Assembly (NCBI GenBank): GCA_905221605.1
Contig: CAJNDS010002729.1
Span: 134,187-198,186 of the forward strand
From: Symbiodinium natans
Taxonomy: Eukaryota > Sar > Dinophyceae > Suessiales > Symbiodiniaceae
Reading direction: 5' to 3'
Length of the DNA stretch: 64,000 bases
Each line of letters begins with the position of its first letter. The stretch's first letter is position 1. The position numbers and the translations under genes are program-made. A model generated the notes under the pieces. The model was not told where the DNA came from. It ran no database searches and was given only the letters and a program-made list of their open reading frames with translations. Below, piece after piece: positions 55,014 through 64,000 of this stretch.

Positions 55014-55668
55014 ATGGCGTCCTCTCAGGACCTCATCGAAGCAGTGTCATCTTTGCGGGAGGCAAAAACGGTGGAGGACAAAGTCTATTGGCTCCAGGAC
55101 ATGATGTCGCTGGACTATGCCGACAGTGTCACGCTGCTCAACGAGCCAGAGGTCATGGAGAGGCTCCTGAAGCACTTCGTGAAGAATCAGGAGCTGGTGC
55201 GGGCCTTGACCATTACGCTCGTTGGCCGCCTGCTGCCAGCGTCATTTCCAGCGCGTTGGAGGCCTTACTGGATAGGACTGCTGCAGGCCGTGCACCGAGA
55301 CGATAGGAAGGACCTCAGTGTCATGGCTGCTGGACACCTCTATGCCTTTGGCGTCGTTCCGGATGAGCAGGTGGTGCTTGCACGAGCAGCCCCGGAGCGA
55401 GCAACTCTGGCAACAATTAGTGTCGGTGTCGAAATTGAAAGTCACTAATCACTTTTGTTTTGCTTTACAAGGCTGCTACGTGGTTCAGTGCAACGGCAAA
55501 GTCCCTGCAGCCTAGGTCCCTGCGGACGATCGGGCCGAGCAGCGCCTGGCAGCCGAACAAAGGGCCAGTGTCACGGCGGCGAAGGACAGTGTTGAAGGTG
55601 AGACGGAGGCGAAAGACGAGGGCGCCGCTGCAGAGTCAGGCAGCTCAAGCTCTTCAAGCTCCTCCTGA
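55014..55668 (+). CDS. Hypothetical helical protein with acidic Ser-rich tail (probably two or more exons)
   Basis: Exon 1 from ATG 55,014: MASSQDLIEAVSSLREAKTV, then DKVYWLQDMM, LLNEPEVMERLLKHFVKNQE and HLYAFGVVPDEQVVLARAAP. It is helix-rich, like an armadillo/HEAT-type fragment, but no family is certain. The open frame ends at TAA 55,446-55,448. The stop lies in what looks like an intron (ctaatc, then a T-rich tract and ACAAG|G near 55,471). A second acceptor CCTAG|G precedes 55,516-55,668, which reads VPADDRAEQRLAAEQRASVT and a Glu/Ser-rich tail to TGA. How the two parts join is unresolved. AGTGTCA occurs at 55,043, 55,125, 55,317 and 55,567. Confidence 0.5.
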
Positions 55669-56353
55669 GGCATGGGACATCTGCGTTCGAAGCCTTGAAG
55701 CCATGTCAACGTATACTACAGACGACTACAGTGTACTTCATTTTGGCAGGCCAGTGTCATCGTCGAGGCAGTCGCTCTGACATTGGAAGCTGCGAGCGAT
55801 TAAAAGGAGCCCGCTGCTGCGTGCATCTTGTGCGAGTCCATGCTGTCAGTGTCAAGTTTAAAGTGTTTCGGCCGATGCTCTCTCCCAGGTCCCATGTCCG
55901 ATTTGGAAACGCAGTGCCCTCAGCTTCTCAGAGGCCAGGCTCAGGTTGTCTGTTTGAATTTGGTTTGCCCCTGTCAGAGTCGGTTTGTGCTCTGCCCAGG
56001 GCGGGCGCCGCTACATGTGGAGAGACGACTTGCAGCAGGTGCCATTCCCCGCCCATTGCATTCAGTCAGAGCCAGTGTCAATGCAGAATCAGTTTGCCCG
56101 ATTGCCCGCTGTTTTGCAGTGCCCATGTGGCAGAGCCACTGTCAAGCTACGACTGCTGCAGCAACGGTGGCTCAAGGTGCGTGGCTCGCTCGGCCGCCTG
56201 AATGTTTGAGAATGACATGACATGATCCAGTGTCATTCACCGTCCGAGAGTGAGTTCTGATCAATGGCAATAGTCTTTCGTACCATAACTTTAACAGACG
56301 ATATATAATTGCAGACAGACTAAACACAGTGTCGAGCCCCGGGTCAGTTTTCC
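55669..56353 (+). other. Region with overlapping open frames, unresolved
   Basis: Three plus frames are open (55,695-56,201; 55,828-56,220; 55,985-56,209), Cys-rich in two of them, with AGTGTCA at 55,754, 55,848, 56,074 and 56,229. No frame stands out and no domain was recognised. It may be the untranslated end of the gene before or an unrecognised exon. Confidence 0.35.
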
Positions 56354-56671
56354 ATGCCTTCCGTGGCACTCCAGCACCTGCCGCGTAAGGGCCGCTGGGT
56401 GGCCGAGAACTACTTGGACAGGGGGTCCACTCAGGCTGCCAGGAAGCACGCGAGACTGTTGCAATTTGTTGCCTGGGTCAGCTTGCAGCATGTCTTTGTC
56501 AAAACTTGCATGGCCTCAGCTCAGGTTTTGCTGCTGCTCTACAGGTTCCACCCGGAGGCAGCCAGAGACATTGTCAAGGCAGTCCGCGAGAACAACGTCG
56601 ACAACCCGCCCGCGTGGGTCATATCTGCCGCGCAGAGGATCTTCAGGCAGCCTCTTGACCTTATTGCTTGA
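56354..56671 (+). CDS. Hypothetical 105-aa helical protein
   Basis: ATG 56,354, stop after ..FRQPLDLIA. Contains AENYLDRGSTQAARKHARLL, a hydrophobic helix (MASAQVLLLLYRFHPEAARD) and VRENNVDNPPAWVISAAQRI. It has little low-complexity sequence and is protein-like. The second half loosely resembles the C-terminus of the Q-rich protein downstream (helix, short loop, helix). Possibly a small helical domain specific to this lineage; function unknown. Confidence 0.5.
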   Translation: MPSVALQHLPRKGRWVAENYLDRGSTQAARKHARLLQFVAWVSLQHVFVKTCMASAQVLLLLYRFHPEAARDIVKAVRENNVDNPPAWVISAAQRIFRQPLDLIA

Positions 56672-57063
56672 CATGTCGCTGTTGGCTAGGAAGCAGCAGT
56701 GCAAAGTTCAGCAAGTCATTGTGTTTTTCAGTGTCTCCGTTCTTTAAGGCAGTGTCGAGATGCAGGCCTCGAGCCCGACGACTTCGGCCAAGACTGGTGG
56801 CGATATCGGCCAGTCGGGGGGCACCGGTGAAGCTGCTGCCGACACTTTCTCGCAATTGTCACTGATGTGTGTCTTTGATTTTGTCGTTTGTGTCTGCAGT
56901 CACCACAGGCGTACACGCACATTAATACACCTCAGGAGAGCACGGGACAGGGCAGTGGCGACACGGTTGTTGAGAGTGGCAGTGGTGGGAAGCTCAGCGT
57001 TGCTGTATGTCAATAGATTTCGGGACAGATTCAACACGTCCCAGTCATCGTGATTCATACACC
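56672..57063. other. Spacer between two plus-strand genes
   Basis: Contains motif variants AGTGTCT and AGTGTCG (56,731-56,756). Frames on both strands overlap without a clear winner. No gene was recognised. Confidence 0.4.
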
Positions 57064-58104
57064 ATGTTCTTCTCTGGCCAAAGGTGGCTTGCCGACAGCT
57101 ACAGAGACCCAGTGTCAGTGCCAGACCCCCAGGAAGCAGCGCCGCCAGACCCCCAGCAAGCAGCCCAGCAAGCGCAGCCCCAACAACCAGTGCCAGATCC
57201 CAAGGCGAAGCCGAAAGCCAAAGCCAGGACCAAGAACAGGAGCAAGCCCAAACCCAGACCAGTGCCAGTGGATGACTCGTCGGATGATTCCTACAATTCC
57301 AACAGTGCCAACATCAACAGGTGGCAGACGGGGCAGACTCCAGTGTCAACTTGGCCTCATGATCAGTGGCACACCCGCGGCCTGGGCTCCTGGGTTGGGT
57401 GGGGCCTCCCAGTCAACCTGGACCCCAACCTGAACAGTGTCAACCAACCCGACCAGAGCCGTGACACCTGGGCCCAGGACTGGCGAAACACCTGGAGTTC
57501 ACAGGGTCAGGGAAGTTGGGGAGATTCTGCGCCACACTCACAGAGTCAGGCTGCTGGCCAACAGGGTCAGGGGGGTTGGTCGGCTGGCGGCTGGAGCACA
57601 AACTGGTGGCAAGCCAGTTCCTGGCAGGACCCAAATTCAAACCAAGGCAGACAGTCTCAGGGCTGGTGGCAGCAAGACCAGCAACGCCAGCAACGCCAGT
57701 CTCAAGGCCAGCAAAGCCACCAAGGCCAGCAACGCCAGTCTCAAGGCCAGCAAAGCCACCAAGGCCAGCAAGGCCAGTGTCAAGGCCAGCAACAGCAGCA
57801 AGGCCAGCAACGCCAGCAAGGCCAGCAACACCAGCAACGCCAGCAAGGCCAGCACCAAGGCACCTTGGCCGTGGGAAACCAGCAGGGTCAGGACGACCAA
57901 GACGACGACGCAGAGCCACTGCCGCGAATTACATTGTCACAGATGAACGATGTGTTCGTCGAGATGATGAACGACCTCCAGCTGACGCGAGGCAGCCGCG
58001 AAGCCTTGCGCAAGTTGCTGGCGTTTGGTTTCGACGGCGAGGTGCGCATCGCCCTCATCCTGATTCATGGCTTGATTAAGATAAGACTTAGACTGGCTCT
58101 TTAA
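57064..58104 (+). CDS. Q/W-rich low-complexity protein (346 aa)
   Basis: Start chosen at 57,064 (MFFSGQRWLADSY), 19 codons inside a longer open frame from 57,007. Order: a Pro/Gln-rich part (PDPQEAAPPDPQQAAQQAQP); a Lys/Pro basic stretch (KAKPKAKARTKNRSKPKPRP); a Ser/Asp patch; a Trp/Gly/Ser/Gln part (about residues 90-200, many W); a pure Gln-rich repeat built on GQQ units (about 200-275); an acidic patch (DDQDDDAEPLP); and a helical end (RGSREALRKLLAFGFDGEVR). The layout is that of an RNA-associated, prion-like protein, but no family is identified. Single exon in the region seen. The same span is open in two other frames because of the repeats; this one has the start and the non-repetitive C-terminus. 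Confidence 0.6.
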   Translation: MFFSGQRWLADSYRDPVSVPDPQEAAPPDPQQAAQQAQPQQPVPDPKAKPKAKARTKNRSKPKPRPVPVDDSSDDSYNSNSANINRWQTGQTPVSTWPHDQWHTRGLGSWVGWGLPVNLDPNLNSVNQPDQSRDTWAQDWRNTWSSQGQGSWGDSAPHSQSQAAGQQGQGGWSAGGWSTNWWQASSWQDPNSNQGRQSQGWWQQDQQRQQRQSQGQQSHQGQQRQSQGQQSHQGQQGQCQGQQQQQGQQRQQGQQHQQRQQGQHQGTLAVGNQQGQDDQDDDAEPLPRITLSQMNDVFVEMMNDLQLTRGSREALRKLLAFGFDGEVRIALILIHGLIKIRLRLAL

Positions 58105-59144
58105 GAATTCGTTCAAGTTCAGTCAGTTCACTCTTCATGTCTGCTTTGCAAGCAAGTGTCTGCCACTGGGATGCGAACTAAGGGGCCAAGGGATGCAGGC
58201 CAAGCACAAGGGCAGGACCGGCCTTGATGGATGGATCACGAGCCGAGCTGAGATGTCCTTGACCCAGCTGGAGAGGCGAATGCAACCGCCGCCTTGACAG
58301 TGTCACTTTTTGAGAGAAATGTCAGAATTGAGTTTGGGTGTGCCTTGCTTTCATTTTCAAGAACTCACGCAGTGTCATAGTAGAATCATGGCAGTGACAG
58401 TCTACTAGTCAATTAGCAAATCGAGGAGGCAGGGCAGCCCTAAAACTCTGAGTTCCGGAAACCTCTTGCGGAACACTTGAGTCTGAAAAAGTGCGTGTCC
58501 TTGGTTGGCAGCCTTGCTCACAGTGCTGTGCCAGACACTGCACGTCTTCGCACATGTTCTCTCTTTCTGTCGCAGGTGCTGGCTTCCTGATGATTGTCTT
58601 CCTGCCGGCAGTGTTGCACCTGGCTGAGAGTTGTGTTGCTTCAGCTTTCTGTGTTAGGCACTTCCGTGTGCTTTTTTTGCATGTGAATCAGGGACTTGGC
58701 TTATATAGCGACTGCTTCTTTCTCTGTCGCAGGTGCTCGCTTGCTGATCAGTGTCGTCTTCGCGGCAGTGTTGTACCTGGCTGAGAGTCGTGTTTCTTCA
58801 GTGAGCAGCTGCGGTGTGGAGCTGACACTTGACCTTTTCCCGACAGCCGCTCTCTTTGTCACTGACTGAGGTCATTCTCGTCCTGGTCGCCCGGGGTCCA
58901 AGTTGTGCTGGCCGACTCTGCATATTTAGGGCTTCCAGCTGCATGGCAGTGTCGCGCCTGCTTACTGACAGTCGTGCTGGTTCAGTTTCCGAGTAGCCAC
59001 TTAAACCTGACATGAGATGACATGCAGGCCAGAGTGTCGTATCAGTTTAAAACACTGCTGCAGATCGCAAAACTAACCTCTTCCCACACCTCAGGTCACA
59101 CTCTCTTTCACATTAATTTATAGTTTGAAAGTCGCTGGCCCAAG
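58105..59144. other. Spacer with duplicated CGCAGGTGCT segments
   Basis: About 1 kb. Two ~90-bp segments (about 58,555-58,650 and 58,715-58,803) are near duplicates: ctctgtcgcaggtgct, ggcagtgttg, acctggctgagagt. Each has a pyrimidine tract followed by CGCAG|G, like a splice acceptor. AGTGTCA at 58,299 and 58,371, with variants at 58,750, 58,948 and 59,033. A plus frame 58,491-58,784 spans the duplicates; not recognised. Confidence 0.55.
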
Positions 59145-59891
59145 ATGGCAGGATGGCTCTGCCGCCAGTGTCAGGAAGTGCGCACGTTCAGGCGTCCGCC
59201 GCAGAACGTCTGCTTTGGATGTAGGAGCTGCAGGCGCGGGAAGCACAACTCCAAGACATGCTCACGTCCAGTGCGAGGGAAGCACAACGCCAAGACATGC
59301 TCACATCCAGTGCGGCTGGGCAGCCCCGAGTCTCCGAAGCCGTCCACTCCCACTGGACCTGGCACGTGTCGGACCCGAGTGATCTCCAGTGTCAAGAGTA
59401 AGCGTGTGGCCTCCAAAAAAGTGCGGCCAAAAGCTCCAAAGGCCAACTCGCTGGACGATGGCACCTTCAGTGTCAAAGGCCAGGCCCTGGATGCCAACAA
59501 GAATGCGGACCATGGCAAGCCCGACGTCAATGTCAGTGTCAGGCTGGTTCGCAAGACAGTGTCCAAGACCGAGTACAGTGTCATGAAGGACAACATTTCC
59601 ACCGAGTGTCAGACAGTTTTGGTTCCGCTTTTTGGCAAGACAACGGCCTACATGGCGTCGGCCCAGGCCATGGCGGTAGTGGATCGGTACGAACAGGAAC
59701 GCCTGAAACTGCCTGGGTGCCATAGAAGTCTTATCAGCTTTGCAATGGCAGTGTCACCCATCCCAGACGAGGATGTCAAGAGGCGTCGCTACACCCAGTG
59801 TCAGGGTGTCATTTCCTTGGCCGACATGCGGTCCGGTGAGTGCAAGTGGGCAATGACACTCCCCTTTAACACCAGGCCCTCTGAACCCTAA
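59145..59891 (+). CDS. Cys-rich zinc-ribbon-like protein (248 aa)
   Basis: ATG 59,145. The N-terminus MAGWLCRQCQEVRTFRRPPQ continues NVCFGCRSC, giving C-x2-C ... C-x2-C-x2-C, a likely zinc-binding ribbon of the RanBP2/zinc-ribbon kind, with Trp before the first pair. A tandem duplication of 13 residues follows (GKHNSKTCSRPVR, GKHNAKTCSHPVR), then a basic linker and a folded-looking part (ECQTVLVPLFGKTTAYMASA, YEQERLKLPGCHRSLISFAM). Single open frame ending in TAA. AGTGTCA falls inside it in different codon phases (59,167; 59,388; 59,469; about 59,535, 59,576, 59,751 and 59,797). Function unknown; nucleic-acid binding is inferred from the zinc motif. Confidence 0.55.
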   Translation: MAGWLCRQCQEVRTFRRPPQNVCFGCRSCRRGKHNSKTCSRPVRGKHNAKTCSHPVRLGSPESPKPSTPTGPGTCRTRVISSVKSKRVASKKVRPKAPKANSLDDGTFSVKGQALDANKNADHGKPDVNVSVRLVRKTVSKTEYSVMKDNISTECQTVLVPLFGKTTAYMASAQAMAVVDRYEQERLKLPGCHRSLISFAMAVSPIPDEDVKRRRYTQCQGVISLADMRSGECKWAMTLPFNTRPSEP

Positions 59892-60924
59892 GCTGCAGCT
59901 CTGAGGTATACTGGCCAGTATATTAAAAAAATAGGTCGGTGTCAGTGTCCGTGCATCTCACTGGCAGTCATTGTCATTCAGATCCAGCTTGCATAGTTAA
60001 AAAAGAGTGCCTGCGCTGCAGCCTGACCGTTCTGCAAACCGCTCACTGACTCATGATTCAGCAGCTGACGGAGCAACGTCTTCCCTCAGGCCAGAGACCA
60101 TGCACCTCCGCATCACTGTCAGGCAAGGGCCCGAGTCCGGGTGCGCACGTTGGGATCACGATTATTATTTATCATTATTTTAAATAAGATTATTATCGTA
60201 ATTATTAAAGTATTATTCTTCTTATTCTTATTCTATTATTACTATTATTATTATTATCATGCTTGTTCTTATTATTTTAATTATTACTAATTCTTATTCT
60301 TATTATTATTATTATTACAGTGTCATTTTTGTCATCCTGCAAGCGTCTTTGCGCCCCAAGACGTGACCGGAGGTGTGTTGCCAGAGGCGGACGGTCTTGA
60401 ACGTCCGCCCAAGCTGGCTGGGGCGGGCATGCAGGCCGTCCTGGACGTCCGCCCAAGCCAGCCGGGGCGGACCTTCAGGACCGTCCACCTTTGCTAGCTG
60501 CTAGCTGCGGTTTTCGAGGACGAACCAGCGCAGGAGGCTCAGATCGCTGTCTTGTGGTTTTAAACAACGACAATGATGCTCGCAGGGAGATGCGCCGACT
60601 TGCCTCAAGGCCTCTGGTGGAGGGGTCCTCGGTTGGTGTTGGGCTTTGGCCAGCCTGACACGTTTGGAGTGGTTTCTGAAATTCCGTGCCGCCTGTGTCA
60701 GGTCTGCAACTCGCTTTAACTTAAGACTGTTGCAGTGTGAAGTGCTGCCTTTCTTCCAGTGCTGGCAGGGGATGTTGGCACTCAGGTGATTCACTCATTT
60801 ATCAAGCTGTCATGGAACGAATTTTGTTATGTATTTCTTCCGACAAAGACAGTCAGAGTCATGTTGCAAGAAGACAGAAGAATAGTTAAGACATTGACAC
60901 GAGCCAGCCCGTGCACTCGCTTTC
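59892..60924. other. Spacer with TTATTA-rich tract
   Basis: An AT-rich tract of TTATTA/TTCTTA units lies at about 60,155-60,318. A ~33-bp GC-rich sequence with acgtccgcccaagc and ggggcgg is duplicated at about 60,400-60,475. A minus frame (60,501-60,794) is open but unrecognised; no minus-strand gene is evident elsewhere in this domain. Confidence 0.5.
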
Positions 60925-63900
60925 ATGCCGTCCAAGCTGGAGCAGTGTTACGGCAGTGGCGAAGCACCTGCCCCTGTACGGAAGCGGAAGGTGGAAAGAA
61001 CCCAATCAGGGTCAGAGACGGGTGCTGCAAGCAAGAGGACACGTGGAGCCACTTCATCGTCGTCCTCGAAGTCCCCGGCAAGCTCTGGCCAGTGTCAGAC
61101 ACAGCAGTCTCAGTGTCAGAACCACGACTGCTTCCAGCGGGACTGCCAGCAGTGTTGGTACGCAAAATACCACAAACAGTGGCAGGCCAGCCATGGGTCG
61201 TTCGTGTGCAAGAAGGGCACGAACAGTGTCAGAGTCGTCTGGCTGCAGGCACGCGTGGTTGACAGTGTCTGGGGAATGGGCTGTGCCATTTGCTCTAATC
61301 TGCGAGCGAGGGTGCTTCGAGAAGGTGGGCCCAGTGTCAAGCGGCAACATCGCCGATGGGACTGCAAGTGGGCACGCTTTGAGGTCCGCAGCTTAAGCCA
61401 GCTGCAGGCAGCGTCGGTGGCCAACCATGCAGCTTCCGAGTGTCACAAAGTGGCGCGGCAGTCCTTGGAGAACCCTGCGTCACCTCTGGAGGTGCTTCTG
61501 CAGCCGGTAGAAGGAGACGATGCACTTCTCCACGGTCATGTTCCACAGTGTGAGGATTGGTTGAAGGCATTTCAGCTGGTGAAGTGCCCCATCAGCTACT
61601 TCAAGGCCGAGCGCAACTCCCAGTGTGACACGTACATTGCCATTCGCAAAAGGGCAGTGTCACGGTTTGCTGTCAAGAAGCTCATCAAGATCATGGCAGA
61701 GGTGGCTCGCCGCAGGAAGCGGGCCTGGATCAAGCAGGCTTCGCACATATGTGTGGCGATGGACGACAAAGCTCCTTATCGCTTGCTACGATTCAAGTTG
61801 TGTTTTGGGGTGCAATCGGACGCCCAGGAGGAGCCCTGTGTCACTGGAGTTCTGGGTTTGTTGACCCATGGCGGAGCCCTGAGCAGCAGGGAACTCAAGT
61901 ACCTGGACGAAGACTATTCAGCCCGCATGGCAGAATCAGTGTCAAAGGCTTTGGAACTGTTTGCTACCCCTTTGGATGCTGAGACCATGGACCAGGAAGT
62001 GGTGGAAGCTTTTAAAGCACGCTTGGTCAGTGTCAGCGCTGATGGCCATCGGGCGAACCAGAAGTGCATGCGCATCATGCAGCAGGACTTTCCTGCCCTG
62101 AAGCTCCTCGTGCTGGATCGAGCCCACGAGATCAGGCGTGCTGCCCTTCCGATCAGTGTGCAGCAACATTTCCAGTCGTACTGGAACGACATCTTCGGGC
62201 AGCCTGGCACGAAGCATGCCCTGATTCCGGATCTTCAGAACTCAGACGCATGGCAGCTTCGCTTCCTGCTGATCCAGAAAGAGCTGGTGAAACAGACTGG
62301 CAGTGTCACGTCACTCGCCAACACACTGTCAACGAAGATTGAGCGAGCCACGAGGACATTGTCATTCGCCCGCCAGCGGTTTGACAGTGCAGCGTCACCG
62401 CAGGCGAAGTTCGTCATGCTGTTGTTGCCCATTGCCTTGCTCCTGGCTTATCAGGCTGCGGACGAGCGCCTCGACAGCAGTGTCAGGCTGCGCTCGTCAA
62501 GGCTGTTGCAGGCGCTGGACGGCGAACGGGCGCTGACCGCCGGCCTCAGCGCAGACTTTACCAATGAGGTCTTGAGCTTTGTGCGGCTTCATGATGCACA
62601 GTCTCATGATCCCGCTCGAACTCTGCGGGAGAAGGACACGTTTGTCAACAGTGTCAGAGCGCTCTTCAGCCACGGCCTTGCATTGTCAGAAAACCCGGAC
62701 GAAGATGATCCATGGCTTCTTCAATTTCAAGTTTTCATTTTTTATACGATGATACTAAGTTAGCCAGACTCACTCCCTGCAGCAAATTTAAAGACACAGA
62801 TTTGCAAAAGCTGAGGATGAGGAGTGTCAGACCTACACTGTGCGAGCTGTGCGCACAGCCATGCAGGCTGGGACCATACAGTACGGCGACCGTGTACACA
62901 CACTGTGGACACCTGTCACCAAGAGCCGCTGCCTTGAGGTGATGCGGTCCGTGCAAGCCTGTGTAGACGCAACTGTGGCCAGGGTCAATGTAGATGTGAA
63001 CCCCCGAGACTTGCAGACAGCGTTCGCTTGCTTTGACCTGGAGGCTTGGTGGAATGCCAAGCAGTCTCTTCAGCTTCACGACGATCCGGAACCGTGGCAG
63101 CACTGTCACAAGACCCTGATGGCTGCCTTCCGCTTGCTTTGCAAGGCTATGAGGTTGGAGAGGACGAAGTGTCAGGTGGAAGCAGAATTTGAGGCAGTGT
63201 TGGCGGAGCTACTTGAACCCTCCACACTTGCGGAAGTCCAGAAAGAGCAAGACTCCCGGATCCTGGGCTATGGTCGGCCGCTGAATGCCTGCGGTGGCGA
63301 GTTCTCTACACTGCCAGTGTTGGTTTCCTGGTATTGCTCTATTTTGGACGGAGAGTGTCAGGTGGAGCGCGACCTCAGCATGCTCAAAGCCATCCTGACC
63401 GAGCACAAAGGCAGCATGGACATCGATGGAGTCACAGTTGCCGAGCTGCTCGAACTCCGTCTCGACGGGCCCCAGTGTCAGGAAGACATCGCGAAGCAGA
63501 TCACGGGGCAGGACGTGGATCTGGGCGACGCCAACGTCAGGTCTGGTGGTGTCTTGCAGATGTCAGACTTTACCCGAGAGTGTCAGGCCCTGTACATCGA
63601 GAAATATGGCCGAAGGTTCCGGTGTTACAAGGAGCGGGCAGACAAGGGGCAAGCCAGAAAGAAGCGAGAAAACACTGTCGTCAGTTTCATGCGCAAGCAA
63701 AGACGAGCTGTCAGCAATTTGGTGAGAAGCTATGGTGAGGACTCTGCCTCCATGCAGGCGACCTGCCTGGCCATCGATCGAAAACACTTTGTGCAGCGTC
63801 AGGCAACAAAAATGGCCAGCAACCCTCAGTGGGACAATGCTCTCGCCAAGTTCCACAGGGTCACGTTGCAGAGGCAGACCGCCAACCAGAAAGCCAGAGC

Positions 63901-64000
63901 CCAACTACAGATGGGTCTTCCAGCAGACCGACCTGAGCTGCGCCGAGGCGACCTCTTGAAGGCAGACAGACGTCTGAGACACGACACCGACGTGCCTGTC
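60925..64000 (+). CDS. Large zinc-finger protein, possibly derived from a hAT-type transposase; runs off window end
   Basis: First part: open frame 60,925-62,763 (612 codons). Ser-rich N-terminus; a Cys cluster (HDCFQRDCQQCW); a finger-like region with CAIC, WARFEVRSLSQL and ANHAASECHKVA, resembling BED/TTF-type C2H2 fingers of hAT proteins; then ICVAMDDKAPYRLLRFKLCF and SVSADGHRANQKCMRIMQQD leading to VLDRAHEIRRA, like the acidic and D-x-A-H segments of hAT cores. After DPWLLQ the frame degrades in a T-rich, intron-like stretch (about 62,730-62,810) with CTGCAG and AAAAG acceptors. From about 62,792 another frame stays open for some 400 codons to the window end: AEDEECQTYTVRAV, RDLQTAFACFDLEAWWNAKQ, VSFMRKQRRAVSNLVRSYGE. 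The exact junction is not resolved. About ten AGTGTCA copies lie in the first part without breaking the frame. The hAT assignment is tentative. Confidence 0.55.

Larger units (their letters stand above)
51381..63580 (+). repeat. Dispersed AGTGTCA 7-mer domain
   Basis: About 60 exact copies on the plus strand; the reverse complement TGACACT is rare (for example near 58,822 and 59,852). Example starts: 51,381; 51,519; 51,603; 52,073; 52,737; 53,729; 54,275; 55,043; 55,317; 56,074; 57,342; 58,371; 59,469; and several per kilobase to 63.6 kb. Chance expectation for one strand is below one. Extended context is often CAGTGTCA. It lies in spacers, tandem repeats and exons alike. Function unknown. 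Confidence 0.85.

Noticed and set aside
57440-58079. Alternative frames of the Q-rich gene (169 and 187 codons plus; 159 codons minus)
   Set aside because: They exist because the CAG/GCC-rich repeat is open in every phase. Only the 57,064-58,104 frame has a non-repetitive, helical C-terminus and a plausible start.
60925-62763. AGTGTCA as a 7-nt intron or eliminated sequence in general
   Set aside because: About ten copies lie in this continuous 612-codon frame; removing 7 bases each time would destroy it. Only the 54,340 copy gives a better frame when skipped.
49888-64000. Remaining exons 14-22 of GAPDH copy B
   Set aside because: Searched for DWRGGR, NIIPSSTGAAK, LDPTFVK and DNEWGY coding sequences; none was seen on either strand.

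Overview
The window looks like nuclear DNA of a photosynthetic (peridinin-type) dinoflagellate. The evidence is: (i) two head-to-tail genes for a plastid-targeted GAPDH whose leader has the dinoflagellate layout of signal peptide, transit region and second hydrophobic segment; (ii) introns with mostly GC or GA donors and an invariant AG|G acceptor; (iii) all recognisable genes on one strand; (iv) plant-type TTTAGGG repeats. I cannot name the genus. No rRNA, tRNA or CRISPR array was recognised.

Layout. 1-16.57 kb is a mosaic of TTTAGGG/CCCTAAA tracts, their degenerate variants, a 1.3 kb block of tandem ~179-bp repeats, an AT-rich island (about 5.19-6.27 kb) and a string of short exon-like islands of 31-75 nt. 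The islands have AG|G starts and GC/GA ends and encode similar amphipathic helices; they are probably exons of an unidentified gene. 16,575-38,115 is GAPDH copy A, spliced by eye from 22 exons (1,263 nt, 420 codons plus stop). Only about 6% of the locus is coding, and its introns are packed with TTTAGGG-type repeats. 38.1-40.7 kb is repeat-rich spacer. 40,695-49,887 is GAPDH copy B, with 13 exons of exactly the same lengths as exons 1-13 of copy A. Copy B then stops: its exons 14-22 are absent.

Near 50 kb the character changes abruptly. TTTAGGG repeats almost disappear, and after low-complexity and palindromic DNA (50-51.4 kb) a different dispersed 7-mer, AGTGTCA, takes over. It occurs about 60 times on the + strand between 51.4 kb and the end, in tandem repeats, spacers and all three codon phases of genes. 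This part carries plus-strand genes: a small coiled-coil protein (frameshifted), a helical protein, a 105-aa protein, a Q/W-rich protein, a Cys-rich zinc-ribbon-like protein, and a large zinc-finger protein that may derive from a hAT-type transposase and runs off the window end.

Three main observations. Most GAPDH introns begin with TTTAGGG-sense and end with CCCTAAA-sense repeats, so each could fold into a long stem that brings its splice sites together. The exons of the two copies are nearly identical while their introns look unrelated. Two neighbouring domains are each saturated with a different 7-mer.
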